DNA of 45,219 bases from Winogradskyella sp. (lineage in GTDB: Bacteria > Bacteroidota > Bacteroidia > Flavobacteriales > Flavobacteriaceae): NCBI RefSeq assembly GCF_025210595.1, contig NZ_JAOARH010000064.1:1-45219 (forward strand). Direction: 5' to 3'. The notes beneath the pieces are model-generated. The model saw only the letters and a program-made list of their open reading frames with translations. It was not told where the DNA came from and did not search any database. Of this stretch, positions 25,049 through 33,046 are shown one piece after another. Made by a program: the position numbers and the translations under genes. How positions within the stretch are numbered: position 1 is the stretch's first letter; the number at the start of each line of letters is the position of its first letter.

Positions 25049-26182
25049 ATGAAATCATTTTTAAAAATATATAGTGCAATTCTATTACTAGTAATTTTTG
25101 GGTGTAAAAACTCTGAAAGTAAGTCAACAACAGATATAGATAAAAACCAAGACAATCGTATTGTAGTGTCTAAAGCACAATTTCAGCAAAACAATATGAT
25201 GCTAGGCAGTATTGAAGAGCAACTATTTCCTGTTAGCATTAAAGTTAATGGAATAATTGATGTACCACCAGAAAACAAAGCCATTGTTAATTCCATTACA
25301 GGTGGATATATAAAAACAATTCCTCTTTTAGTTGGTAATACTGTAAAAAAAGGACAAATAATAGCAACCATAGAAAGTCCAGAATTTGTGAGTCTTCAGC
25401 AAAACTACATGGAAATTAAAGAGCAACTTAATTACTTAAAAAATGAATACGAGCGTCAAAACACGATGTTTGGTGAAAACATAATTTCAGAAAAAGTGTT
25501 TTTAAAAGCTCAAAGCCAATACAAAACTGCTCTTGCTAGCTATAATGGGCTTAAAAAACAATTACTGTTGCTCAACATAAGCCCTAAAAGTGTAGAACAA
25601 GGAATGATAACTTCGGTAATTAATATTTATGCGCCAATAAATGGTAGTATTACTAAAGTAAATGTTTCTAAAGGTAGCTATGTATCTCCCTCTACTGCTA
25701 TTTTAGAAATTATAGACAATAGTCATATTCATTTGGAATTATCTGTTTTTGAAAAAGATATTATGAACATTAAAGAAAATCAAAAAATGCTGTTTAATAT
25801 TCCTGAAACTTCCGGAAAAGTCTATGAAGCTTCAGTATACCTCGTTGGCACATCTATAGAAGAAAACAGAACGATTAAAGTGCATGCGCATCCAAATGAT
25901 GAATCGCAGCGATTCTTAACTGGTATGTTTGTGAACGCAGAAATCATTATTGCCGAAAACAAAACTAAAGCGCTTCCTGAAACCACAATCGTTGAAGACG
26001 AAGATCAATTTTTTGTTTTAGTCCTAGATGAAGAAAATGATATTAACTACTATTTTAAACCATTAGAAGTTAATGTTGGATTAACTAAAAATAATTACAC
26101 CGAAATTAAAAACATTGATGCTTTAACGAAGAACGATAAATTATTGTTGAATGGAGCCTTTAGCTTAATTGGGAATGAGTAA
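25049..26182 (+). CDS. RND efflux periplasmic adaptor (CzcB/CusB-like), lipoprotein
   Basis: The 377-residue protein has a lipoprotein signal (IYSAILLLVIFGCKNSE, lipobox IFGC). A barrel-sandwich/lipoyl domain is split around a coiled-coil hairpin (GGYIKTIPLLVGNTVKKGQI, then VSLQQNYMEIKEQLNYLKNE, then INIYAPINGSITKVNVSKGS), and a beta-barrel follows. It bridges the inner-membrane pump and the outer-membrane channel. It lies 25 bases after the CzcA-TolC gene and ends the operon, converging on the ZIP gene with 10 bases between stops. Three of four operon products are thus predicted envelope proteins. Confidence 0.94.
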   Translation: MKSFLKIYSAILLLVIFGCKNSESKSTTDIDKNQDNRIVVSKAQFQQNNMMLGSIEEQLFPVSIKVNGIIDVPPENKAIVNSITGGYIKTIPLLVGNTVKKGQIIATIESPEFVSLQQNYMEIKEQLNYLKNEYERQNTMFGENIISEKVFLKAQSQYKTALASYNGLKKQLLLLNISPKSVEQGMITSVINIYAPINGSITKVNVSKGSYVSPSTAILEIIDNSHIHLELSVFEKDIMNIKENQKMLFNIPETSGKVYEASVYLVGTSIEENRTIKVHAHPNDESQRFLTGMFVNAEIIIAENKTKALPETTIVEDEDQFFVLVLDEENDINYYFKPLEVNVGLTKNNYTEIKNIDALTKNDKLLLNGAFSLIGNE

Positions 26183-26192
26183 ACAGATTTAT

Positions 26193-27017
26193 TTACCCTA
26201 AACCAACATCTAAAGTCATCATAACAATAAAGCCACCTATAAAGCCTAGGGTAGCTATATCTGTATATTTATCACGTTGAGTTTCTGGTATTACTTCTTC
26301 AACAACTACAAATATCATAGCACCAGCAGCAAAAGCTAAAGCATATGGTAATATAGGCTGAAAAAATGTTACTGCTACAGCACCAACCACAGCTGCAATA
26401 GGTTCTACAATTGCAGACATTTGTCCATACCAAAAACTTTTAAATTTACTCACGCCATGGCGACGTAATGGCATAGATACAGCAAGCCCTTCAGGAAAAT
26501 TTTGTATACCAATACCCAAAGCTAATGCTACAGCTCCTCCTATTGTTGCTTCTGGAATTCCGGCCGCAACACCACCAAATAATACACCAACAGCTAATCC
26601 TTCAGGAATATTATGCAATGTAATTGCCAAAACCAAAAGTGTAGTTCTGCGCCAAGGTGTTTTAACACCTTCTTTTTCATCTTCTTTAAAATTAATATGC
26701 AGATGTGGCAAAATTTTATCTAAACCAAAAATGAATAAAGCACCTAATGAAAACCCAACAACTGCAGGAATTACTTTTTCAAACCCTTCTCCTTTACTCA
26801 TTTCTATGCCAGGCGCTAATAAGCTCCAAAAACTTGCAGCAACCATAACACCACCTGTAAACCCTAACATACCATCTAAAACAGCACGATTCATTCCTTT
26901 AAAAAAGAAGACTAACGCTGCTCCTGAAGCAGTTAGAATCCATGTAAAAAGAGACGCATAAAGTGCCCCTAAAACAGGATCTATAGTTTCAAAATATTGA
27001 ATAATGTCTTGTATCAT
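26193..27017 (-). CDS. ZIP-family (GufA-type) divalent metal transporter
   Basis: The 274-residue membrane protein has about eight helices and the ZIP metal-site motifs HNIPEGLAVGVLFGG and IQNFPEGLAVSMPLRR, both typical of the GufA branch. It imports Zn(II), Mn(II) or Fe(II). The longer reading from 27035 would overlap the regulator gene by 17 bases. ATG 27017, one base after the dtxR-type stop, is preferred as start, and the two genes form a regulator-transporter operon. Metal choice cannot be read from sequence alone, but the DtxR/MntR-type partner favours Mn or Fe. Confidence 0.92.
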   Translation of the reverse strand: MIQDIIQYFETIDPVLGALYASLFTWILTASGAALVFFFKGMNRAVLDGMLGFTGGVMVAASFWSLLAPGIEMSKGEGFEKVIPAVVGFSLGALFIFGLDKILPHLHINFKEDEKEGVKTPWRRTTLLVLAITLHNIPEGLAVGVLFGGVAAGIPEATIGGAVALALGIGIQNFPEGLAVSMPLRRHGVSKFKSFWYGQMSAIVEPIAAVVGAVAVTFFQPILPYALAFAAGAMIFVVVEEVIPETQRDKYTDIATLGFIGGFIVMMTLDVGLG

Positions 27018-27018
27018 A

Positions 27019-27675
27019 TTAATTCGTTTTAACAAATAAATTATTAGAAACCGCTTTTGATATATTTAGTTCAAAATCATTAATTAAAATAGTCATTGAC
27101 TCATCAAATGGTTCTTTTGCCAGCACTTTTATTTGGCTTCCTAAAGCAATATGGTTTTTATCTAAGTATTTTAAAAATTCAGAAGAAGAATCATTAACAC
27201 CAACAAAAACACATTTTGTATTTACAACAACATCAGACAGTTTTACTTTATCAGATTTTGTGATATTTCCATCTTTATCTGGTATAGGATCACCATGAGG
27301 GTCGTGAGATGGAAAACCTAAAAAAGCATCTAATTCATTAATCAATTTTGGTGATTTAATATGCTCTAATTGCTCAGCTACATCATGAACTTCATCCCAT
27401 GAAAAATTTAGCTTTTCTACTAAAAACACTTCCCACAAACGATGCTTTCTAATAATGTTTACTGCAGTGATTGTGCCAATTTCTGTAAGACTAACTCCTT
27501 TGTACTTTACATAGTTTATTAATTCCTTATCTGCTAGTTTCTTAACCATATCTGTAACAGAAGAGGCTTTTGTCTCAATTTTTTCTGCAATAGCATTGGT
27601 ACTAACAGCCATACCTTTTTGGCTTTCTAAATGATATATGGCTTTAAGATAATTTTCTTCTGATAAAGAAAGCAT
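27019..27675 (-). CDS. DtxR/MntR-family metal-dependent transcriptional regulator
   Basis: The 218-residue protein starts with the DtxR winged helix (LSEENYLKAIYHLESQKGMA, then VTDMVKKLADKELINYVKYK). The dimerisation/metal domain follows (HRLWEVFLVEKLNFSWDEVH, then EQLEHIKSP), and then a FeoA/SH3-like C-terminal domain (about 150-217). Such regulators bind Fe(II) or Mn(II) and repress uptake genes. It is cotranscribed with the ZIP transporter and divergent from the TonB receptor. The 100-base shared region holds two palindromes that are candidate operators. Confidence 0.94.
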   Translation of the reverse strand: MLSLSEENYLKAIYHLESQKGMAVSTNAIAEKIETKASSVTDMVKKLADKELINYVKYKGVSLTEIGTITAVNIIRKHRLWEVFLVEKLNFSWDEVHDVAEQLEHIKSPKLINELDAFLGFPSHDPHGDPIPDKDGNITKSDKVKLSDVVVNTKCVFVGVNDSSSEFLKYLDKNHIALGSQIKVLAKEPFDESMTILINDFELNISKAVSNNLFVKTN

Positions 27676-27692
27676 ACTGTTAAAAATTTCTA

Positions 27693-27700
27693 CAAATATA
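27693..27700 (-). promoter_or_regulatory. -7 element for the dtxR-type/ZIP operon
   Basis: The minus strand reads TATATTTG, 17 bases before the regulator ATG. Confidence 0.55.
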
Positions 27701-27708
27701 ACTTTATT

Positions 27709-27743
27709 TTATTTAAGTAAATAAATTTTTAGTCTTATCTAAA
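27709..27743. promoter_or_regulatory. Two palindromes in the divergent promoter region, candidate metal-regulator sites
   Basis: TTATTTA-ag-TAAATAA (27709-27724) is a perfect dyad. TTTAG-tcttat-CTAAA (27728-27743) is a second one, resembling the TTTAG/CTAAA arms of DtxR/MntR-type boxes. The second lies just upstream of the TonB-receptor -7 element, where bound repressor would block polymerase. Confidence 0.5.
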
Positions 27744-27751
27744 TTTTATTT

Positions 27752-27759
27752 TACCTTTG
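27752..27759 (+). promoter_or_regulatory. -7 element for the TonB receptor
   Basis: TACCTTTG followed by C, 16 bases before the ATG at 27776. Confidence 0.55.
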
Positions 27760-27775
27760 CTTCAAAATATTATAT

Positions 27776-30070
27776 ATGTCTAGTAGAGTATTACTTGTTA
27801 TTCTTGCAACCTTACAATTTGCTTATGCACAATCTAAACACACTATTAGTGGTTATGTAACATCTAATGGAACACCTTTAACTTATGCTAATATATACCT
27901 AGAAACTACACCTACTGGAGCAGTTAGCAGATCTGATGGTTTTTATGAATTAAAAAACATTGAAACAAACACGTATACTATTGTGGCATCTATGACTGGC
28001 TACAAGACACAACGCAAACAAATAAAGGTAGATGATAACTTAACTTTAAACTTTGATTTGGAAACAGAATCATTAGATGAAGTGGTTATTACTGGTACAC
28101 GTACTTTTAAACGCAAAACCAATTCTGCGGTTATTGTTAATATTTTAAATAGTGAAAGTCTAAATACACTGCAAGCTTGTAACCTTTCAGATGGTCTTAA
28201 ATTTCAACCAGGTTTGCGTGTAGAAACAGATTGTCAAACTTGTAATTATACACAGTTAAGAATTAATGGTCTTGGAGGTGGTTACTCTCAAATTTTAATT
28301 AACGGACGACCAATTTTTAGTCCGTTAACAGGTTTGTATGGCTTAGAGCAAATTCCAGTAAATATGATAGAGCGTATCGAAACAATTCGTGGTGGTGGTT
28401 CATCACTTTATGGTTCTAGCGCCATTGGAGGAGTCGTTAACGTTATTACAAAAGTTCCTAAGACCAATAATTTTGACGTTAATTACACATATCAAAATAT
28501 AAATGGAGGTGCTGATGATCACATGGTATCTGGAAACGCAACCGTAGTTTCAAAATCCAAAAACGCAGGAGTATCATTATTCATAAACAATCGTAATCGA
28601 GATATGTACGATCACAATGATGATAATTTTTCTGAATTAACAACACTAAAAAATAATTCTTTTGGTGCTAATTTCTTCTTTTTACCATCAGAAAACCAAA
28701 AGCTAGAAGCAAGTTTTAGCAAGCTAAACGAATATCGTTATGGAGGAGAAATGATTGATGGACCAGCTTATTTGACACAACAGGCAGAAGAACGAACTCA
28801 CGATGTTATAATGGGAAGCTTAGATTATCAAATTAATTTCAATAACAACAACAGCTCTTTAATCACTTATTTTGCTGGTCAGCAAACCGATAGAGATCAT
28901 TATACTGGTGTTTTTCCTGATGACACCAATGAAATTGAAGCACATATATCTAATCCGCCTTATGGCACTTCAAAAACAGTTACTTTACAAGGTGGTGCAC
29001 AGTTTAACCATAGATTAAACAACTTTTTTAATGGCAGCAACGTCTTAACTATTGGTTCTGAATATTTAGTTGATGACGTACAGGATGTTATTGAATCATA
29101 CAATTACAACATTGACCAAACCACAAAAAACCTTGGTACATTTTTTCAGAGCGATTGGGAAATAACACCAAAACTCAACTTGCTTTCTGGCTTTAGAGTA
29201 GACAGCAACAACTTAGTCGATAATCTAATTGTTAGTCCTCGATTTTCTTTATTATATAAATCTGAATCTAATGTACAATTACGAGCTACATGGAGTACTG
29301 GCTTTAGAGCACCTCAGGCTTTTGATACAGATTTGCACATTGCCTTTGCTGGCGGAGGCATTTCTAGAGTATCTTTAGATGACGATTTAGTCGAAGAACG
29401 ATCTAATAGTTTTAGCGCCTCTATTAATTATGATAAAGCTTCTGAAAAATTCATTGCAGGCTTTACACTAGAAGGTTTTTATACCAAACTAAAGGATGCT
29501 TTTTACCTTAACCCAATTGGTGAAGATGAATTTGGCCAGTTATTTGAAAAACAAAATGGTGATGCTGCTGCTGTACAAGGTATTACTTTAGAAGCTAGAG
29601 CAAATTATAATAAAAAAGTACAATTAGAAGCTGGTTTTACCATTCAAAAAAGTGAGTTTGACACTGCTGTAGAAACTATTGAAGGATTAAATCCTAGACG
29701 TGAGTTTTTGAGAACTCCAAATCATTATGGCTTTGCAACCTTAAGCTATATGCCAAACAACAGGTTTAATACTAATCTTAATTACGTTTACACAGGTGAT
29801 ATGCTCATAGCTCATTTTGCTGGCGCACCAGAACAACTTATTAATGAATACAAAACAACAGCTTCTTTTCATGAATTTAGCTGGAGAAGCAGCTACAGAT
29901 TTAATCTTAACAACCTAAACACAGGATTAGAAATTTTTGGCGGTGTAAAGAACATTTTTAATGCCTACCAAAATGATTTTGATACTGGTAAAAATAGAGA
30001 CAGTAACTATGTTTACGGACCAGGAATGCCACGTACGTTTTTTATTGGATTGAAGGTTTTATCTATTTAA
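27776..30070 (+). CDS. TonB-dependent outer-membrane receptor
   Basis: The 764-residue protein has a signal peptide (VLLVILATLQFAYAQ) and a carboxypeptidase-D-regulatory-like beta domain (about 20-105: ISGYVTSNGTPLTYANIYLE). The plug domain (about 115-225: LRINGLGGGYSQILINGRPI, RGGGSSLYGSSAIGGVVNVI) and a 22-strand-type barrel follow, ending with an aromatic-rich strand (MPRTFFIGLKVLSI). A CxxC pair (DCQTCNY, about residue 151) lies in the plug. It imports a scarce ligand with energy from TonB. Divergence from the DtxR/ZIP operon suggests a metal or metal chelate. It overlaps the convergent J-domain gene by 8 bases. Confidence 0.95.
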   Translation: MSSRVLLVILATLQFAYAQSKHTISGYVTSNGTPLTYANIYLETTPTGAVSRSDGFYELKNIETNTYTIVASMTGYKTQRKQIKVDDNLTLNFDLETESLDEVVITGTRTFKRKTNSAVIVNILNSESLNTLQACNLSDGLKFQPGLRVETDCQTCNYTQLRINGLGGGYSQILINGRPIFSPLTGLYGLEQIPVNMIERIETIRGGGSSLYGSSAIGGVVNVITKVPKTNNFDVNYTYQNINGGADDHMVSGNATVVSKSKNAGVSLFINNRNRDMYDHNDDNFSELTTLKNNSFGANFFFLPSENQKLEASFSKLNEYRYGGEMIDGPAYLTQQAEERTHDVIMGSLDYQINFNNNNSSLITYFAGQQTDRDHYTGVFPDDTNEIEAHISNPPYGTSKTVTLQGGAQFNHRLNNFFNGSNVLTIGSEYLVDDVQDVIESYNYNIDQTTKNLGTFFQSDWEITPKLNLLSGFRVDSNNLVDNLIVSPRFSLLYKSESNVQLRATWSTGFRAPQAFDTDLHIAFAGGGISRVSLDDDLVEERSNSFSASINYDKASEKFIAGFTLEGFYTKLKDAFYLNPIGEDEFGQLFEKQNGDAAAVQGITLEARANYNKKVQLEAGFTIQKSEFDTAVETIEGLNPRREFLRTPNHYGFATLSYMPNNRFNTNLNYVYTGDMLIAHFAGAPEQLINEYKTTASFHEFSWRSSYRFNLNNLNTGLEIFGGVKNIFNAYQNDFDTGKNRDSNYVYGPGMPRTFFIGLKVLSI

Positions 30071-30857
30071 ACCCTCTCTCCTTTTGAATATACTCATAAG
30101 CTTCTTGCACTTGACGAAATTTTTCTTCAGCTCCTTCTTGATGTTCTTTACCTAAGTGCCCAACACGATCTGGGTGGTATTTTTTTGCCATTTTTCTATA
30201 GGCACGTTTTACTTCATCATCTGAAACAGTCTTATCAACCTCTAGTATTTTATAAGCATTATTAGTCATATCATAGAACATAGCTTGTATGCTTTCAAAA
30301 TCTTTTCTACTAATACCTAAATAGCCAGACATGGTATAGATTTGCTTTATTTCTACCTCAGCAACATGGCCATCTGCTTTAGCTATTCCGAATAAAAAAT
30401 GAAGTAATTGCAAACGCGACGCGTGATCCATCATTTGCTTAATCTGCATACACACTTGACGCATAGATATATTTTGCTTAGACACGCGTTTAAATAACTC
30501 AAAGGCATGGTTGGCACGTTCTTTACCATACATGTTTCTAAACTGTTGACGCACATAATCTAGTTCTCGCCTATCTTGTTTTCCATCTGCTTTAATAACA
30601 ATAGAAGCTAATATTAACAAACTCACCTCAAAATCACCAGATTGCGTTTTTGGCCTTTCATCTCTTCTGGTTTGTTTTGGACGCTGACGGTAAGGGTCTC
30701 TTTTATGGGTTCTACCTGTTTGTCGATCACCCAATAAAGGCGCACCATTATCCGATAAATTATCAACAAAACTACCTAACGCTAAACCAATAATAGCACC
30801 TATTGGCCCACCAAAAGACCAACCAATAGCACCTCCTATCCACTTTGCTAAACTCAT
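30063..30857 (-). CDS. TerB/DjlA-like protein with C-terminal J domain
   Basis: The 264-residue protein starts with a glycine-rich hydrophobic segment (WIGGAIGWSFGGPIGAIIGL), probably a membrane anchor. A TerB-like helical domain follows (about 75-180), then a C-terminal J domain (YKILEVDKTVSDDEVKRAY, with HPD in KKYHPDRVGHLG). DjlA-like co-chaperones stimulate DnaK at the membrane. A longer frame from 30947 is rejected: the -7 element at 30884-30891 lies inside it, and MSLAK at 30857 gives the family-like start. Confidence 0.88.
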   Translation of the reverse strand: MSLAKWIGGAIGWSFGGPIGAIIGLALGSFVDNLSDNGAPLLGDRQTGRTHKRDPYRQRPKQTRRDERPKTQSGDFEVSLLILASIVIKADGKQDRRELDYVRQQFRNMYGKERANHAFELFKRVSKQNISMRQVCMQIKQMMDHASRLQLLHFLFGIAKADGHVAEVEIKQIYTMSGYLGISRKDFESIQAMFYDMTNNAYKILEVDKTVSDDEVKRAYRKMAKKYHPDRVGHLGKEHQEGAEEKFRQVQEAYEYIQKERGFK

Positions 30858-30883
30858 GTGTAAATGTATTATCAATTGAAGTT

Positions 30884-30891
30884 CAAATATA
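30884..30891 (-). promoter_or_regulatory. -7 element for the J-domain gene; decides its start
   Basis: The minus strand reads TATATTTG, 26 bases before the ATG at 30857. Confidence 0.5.
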
Positions 30892-30994
30892 CTATATGTT
30901 AGTAGATATTTTTTTGTTTTTGTTACTATTGAAAAACTTGATAGCACAATTTATTCTGCCTACTGAATACAAAGTATTGGAGACTATTTTTACG

Positions 30995-31002
30995 TATCTT
31001 TG
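30995..31002 (+). promoter_or_regulatory. -7 element for bacilliredoxin
   Basis: TATCTTTG followed by C, 48 bases before the ATG. The leader holds a small CCGA/TCGG hairpin and a purine-rich stretch. Confidence 0.55.
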
Positions 31003-31050
31003 CATACCGAGAACTATCGGAATTAAAATGTTAATTAAAAAAGAAATAAT

Positions 31051-31461
31051 ATGTATCCAGCAGAATTAGTAAAACCAATGCGCGAAGATTTAACCAATGT
31101 TGGTTTTGAAGAATTACATACCACAGAAGCTGTTGATGAAGCATTGGCAAAAGAAGGCACAACTCTTGTTGTTGTAAATTCTGTTTGTGGTTGTGCTGCA
31201 GCAAATGCAAGACCAGGAGCTCGTATGAGTATACAAAATGCTAAACGTCCTGATAATTTAGTGACTGTATTTGCAGGTGTAGACAGAGATGCTACAAATA
31301 AGGCAAGAGAATATATGGTTCCATTTCCACCAAGTTCGCCAAGTATGGCTTTATTTAAAGATGGAGAATTAGTACATATGTTAGAACGTCATCATATAGA
31401 AGGTCGTCCAGCAGAATTAATTGCTGAAAATCTTATGGATGCTTATAATGAGCATTGCTAA
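31051..31461 (+). CDS. BrxA/BrxB-family bacilliredoxin
   Basis: The 136-residue thioredoxin-like protein has the CGC active site of the YphP/YqiW family (VVNSVCGCAAANARPGAR, Cys46 and Cys48) and the normal family length. Bacilliredoxins remove bacillithiol from S-thiolated proteins, which implies that the host makes bacillithiol or a similar low-molecular-weight thiol. It is monocistronic with its own promoter and a terminator 25 bases after the stop. The DinB-like protein at 8138 could belong to the same thiol system. Confidence 0.93.
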   Translation: MYPAELVKPMREDLTNVGFEELHTTEAVDEALAKEGTTLVVVNSVCGCAAANARPGARMSIQNAKRPDNLVTVFAGVDRDATNKAREYMVPFPPSSPSMALFKDGELVHMLERHHIEGRPAELIAENLMDAYNEHC

Positions 31462-31486
31462 AATTGATTTAGTTAAAATATAAAAT

Positions 31487-31518
31487 AAAACCACGGATTT
31501 ATTATTCGTGGTTTTTTT
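31487..31518. terminator. Terminator after bacilliredoxin
   Basis: AAAACCACG / CGTGGTTTT arms enclose about 11 bases, with a T-run following. Confidence 0.85.
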
Positions 31519-31538
31519 GTGCTTCATTACCATTGATT

Positions 31539-31546
31539 TACTTTTG
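31539..31546 (+). promoter_or_regulatory. -7 element 4 bases before the plsC start
   Basis: TACTTTTG ends 4 bases before ATG 31551, so the transcript should begin at or beside the start codon (leaderless). Confidence 0.5.
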
Positions 31547-31550
31547 TGAT

Positions 31551-32288
31551 ATGCAAAAAATATTAGCCTATCCTCTTACAGTTTTATATTTCACCTGCTT
31601 TGGATTAACCTTAGTAATTTTTCATCCTATACAGTGGTTTTACAAAAATATTTTTGGGTACAAAGCTCATAAAGTTAGCGTTGACTGGTTACAGTTTTTT
31701 ATAATGCGGTGCCTTAATATATTGGGTACAACTTTCACTTTCAACAATCCTTATAAAATTAAAAAAGGTGTACCTCTAATTTTGGTTTCTAATCACCAAA
31801 GCATGTATGACATTCCGCCTCTAATATGGTACCTTCGTAAGCACCATGTAAAATTTATAAGTAAAAAAGAATTAGGCAAAGGTATACCAAGTGTTTCTTA
31901 TAATCTACGTCATGGAGGTTCTGTACTTATAGACAGAAAAGATCCTATAGGCTCTATAAAAGCTATTCAAGATTTCGCAAAACGTATTGAAAAAAACAAA
32001 TGGGCTGCAACAATTTTTCCCGAAGGCACTCGCAGTAGAGATGGCAATCCAAAACCTTTTAAAACCAAAGGACTACTGACTATGCTAGAGCATACACCAA
32101 ATGCCTTAATTGTACCTGTTACAATCAATAATTCATGGAAAACTTTAAAGTATGGTAAATTTCCAATGGGCTTAGGAGCTAATATTTCTTTTATACTTCA
32201 TAAGCCTATACAAGCCAATCTATTTGAAGACAAATTAGAATTGACAAATCTTATTGAAACTCAGATAAAAAATAGTATTGTACAATGA
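31551..32288 (+). CDS. plsC: 1-acyl-sn-glycerol-3-phosphate acyltransferase
   Basis: The 245-residue membrane enzyme has the acyltransferase motifs HX4D (NHQSMYD, His82 and Asp87) and FPEGTRSRDG (156-165), with an N-terminal hydrophobic helix. It acylates lysophosphatidic acid to phosphatidic acid in phospholipid synthesis. A TTG at 31533 could extend it by six codons but overlaps the -7 element, so ATG 31551 is chosen. The HD gene begins inside its stop (ATGA overlap), so they are translationally coupled. Confidence 0.92.
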   Translation: MQKILAYPLTVLYFTCFGLTLVIFHPIQWFYKNIFGYKAHKVSVDWLQFFIMRCLNILGTTFTFNNPYKIKKGVPLILVSNHQSMYDIPPLIWYLRKHHVKFISKKELGKGIPSVSYNLRHGGSVLIDRKDPIGSIKAIQDFAKRIEKNKWAATIFPEGTRSRDGNPKPFKTKGLLTMLEHTPNALIVPVTINNSWKTLKYGKFPMGLGANISFILHKPIQANLFEDKLELTNLIETQIKNSIVQ

Positions 32289-32941
32289 AAAATGAAGAGT
32301 TAATAGCCTCTACCATTGCTTTTGTAAAAAATGAACTCAAAAATGCCGAAGGCGGTCACGATTGGTTTCATATAGAGCGTGTTTATAAAAACACATTACT
32401 CATTGCAAAACAAGAAAAAGTTGATATGACTGTAGTTGCTCTAGCTGCTCTATTACACGACATTGCTGATCCTAAATTTCATAATGGTGATGAAACTGTT
32501 GGGCCAAGAGTTGCAAGCAAATTTTTATTAAAACAAAATGTAGATAGTGAAATTATAGAGCATGTTACTCAGATTATTGAGAACATGTCTTTTAAAAATT
32601 CTTTTGATTTAAACCCATCATTTACTTCTAAAGAAATGGAAGTTGTACAAGATGCCGATCGATTAGATGCTATTGGTGCAATTGGTATAGCACGTTGTTT
32701 TAACTATGGCGGTTTTAAAAATAGAGCTTTATATAATCCTAATATTTCACCTAATTTAGATATGACTAAAGCAGAATATAAAACTTCTGATTCGCCAACA
32801 ATTAATCATTTTTATGAGAAATTGTTATTGCTAAAAGATCAGATGAACACAAAAACCGGAAAACGAATTGCTACTGAAAGACATAAGTATATGGAAGGTT
32901 TTTTAAAACAATTTTATGCTGAATGGGAAGGTGAGAAATGA
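32285..32941 (+). CDS. HD-domain phosphohydrolase (YedJ-like)
   Basis: The 218-residue protein has the HD metal site (GGHDWFHIERVYKNTLL, then ALLHDIADPKFHNGDE with His58-Asp59, then VQDADRLDAIGAIGIAR). The layout matches the YedJ/YpgQ group, some of which hydrolyse nucleoside triphosphates. It overlaps plsC by 4 bases. Its last 19 codons plus the next 14 bases occur again at 35725-35797, where they meet the radical SAM gene; this copy is the functional end of the gene. Confidence 0.88.
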   Translation: MKNEELIASTIAFVKNELKNAEGGHDWFHIERVYKNTLLIAKQEKVDMTVVALAALLHDIADPKFHNGDETVGPRVASKFLLKQNVDSEIIEHVTQIIENMSFKNSFDLNPSFTSKEMEVVQDADRLDAIGAIGIARCFNYGGFKNRALYNPNISPNLDMTKAEYKTSDSPTINHFYEKLLLLKDQMNTKTGKRIATERHKYMEGFLKQFYAEWEGEK

Positions 32942-32955
32942 TTAAAATAATTTTA
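32883..32955 (+). repeat. 73-bp direct repeat, copy A
   Basis: Matches 35725-35797 with four mismatches (at 32890, 32930, 32935 and 32950). It covers the last codons of the HD gene and 14 bases that elsewhere form the end of the radical SAM gene. Confidence 0.95.
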
Positions 32956-33046
32956 TTGGTCAAATGAATTTATAAAACTTAGCATATATCAATTTTTGAT
33001 TAAAATGTTTTTGTTTATCTTGAGGTTTTGATTATCAACTTTTTTA

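Noticed and set aside
27018-27035. Six-codon extension of the ZIP transporter
   Set aside because: It overlaps the end of the regulator gene. ATG 27017, one base after that stop, is the typical coupled start.
30858-30947. N-terminal extension of the J-domain protein
   Set aside because: It contains the gene's own -7 element, and family members start at the MSLAK-like segment.
30845-31069. Plus-strand frame of 74 codons before the bacilliredoxin gene
   Set aside because: It overlaps the J-domain gene's promoter and the bacilliredoxin promoter and has no recognisable protein features beyond AT-rich hydrophobics.
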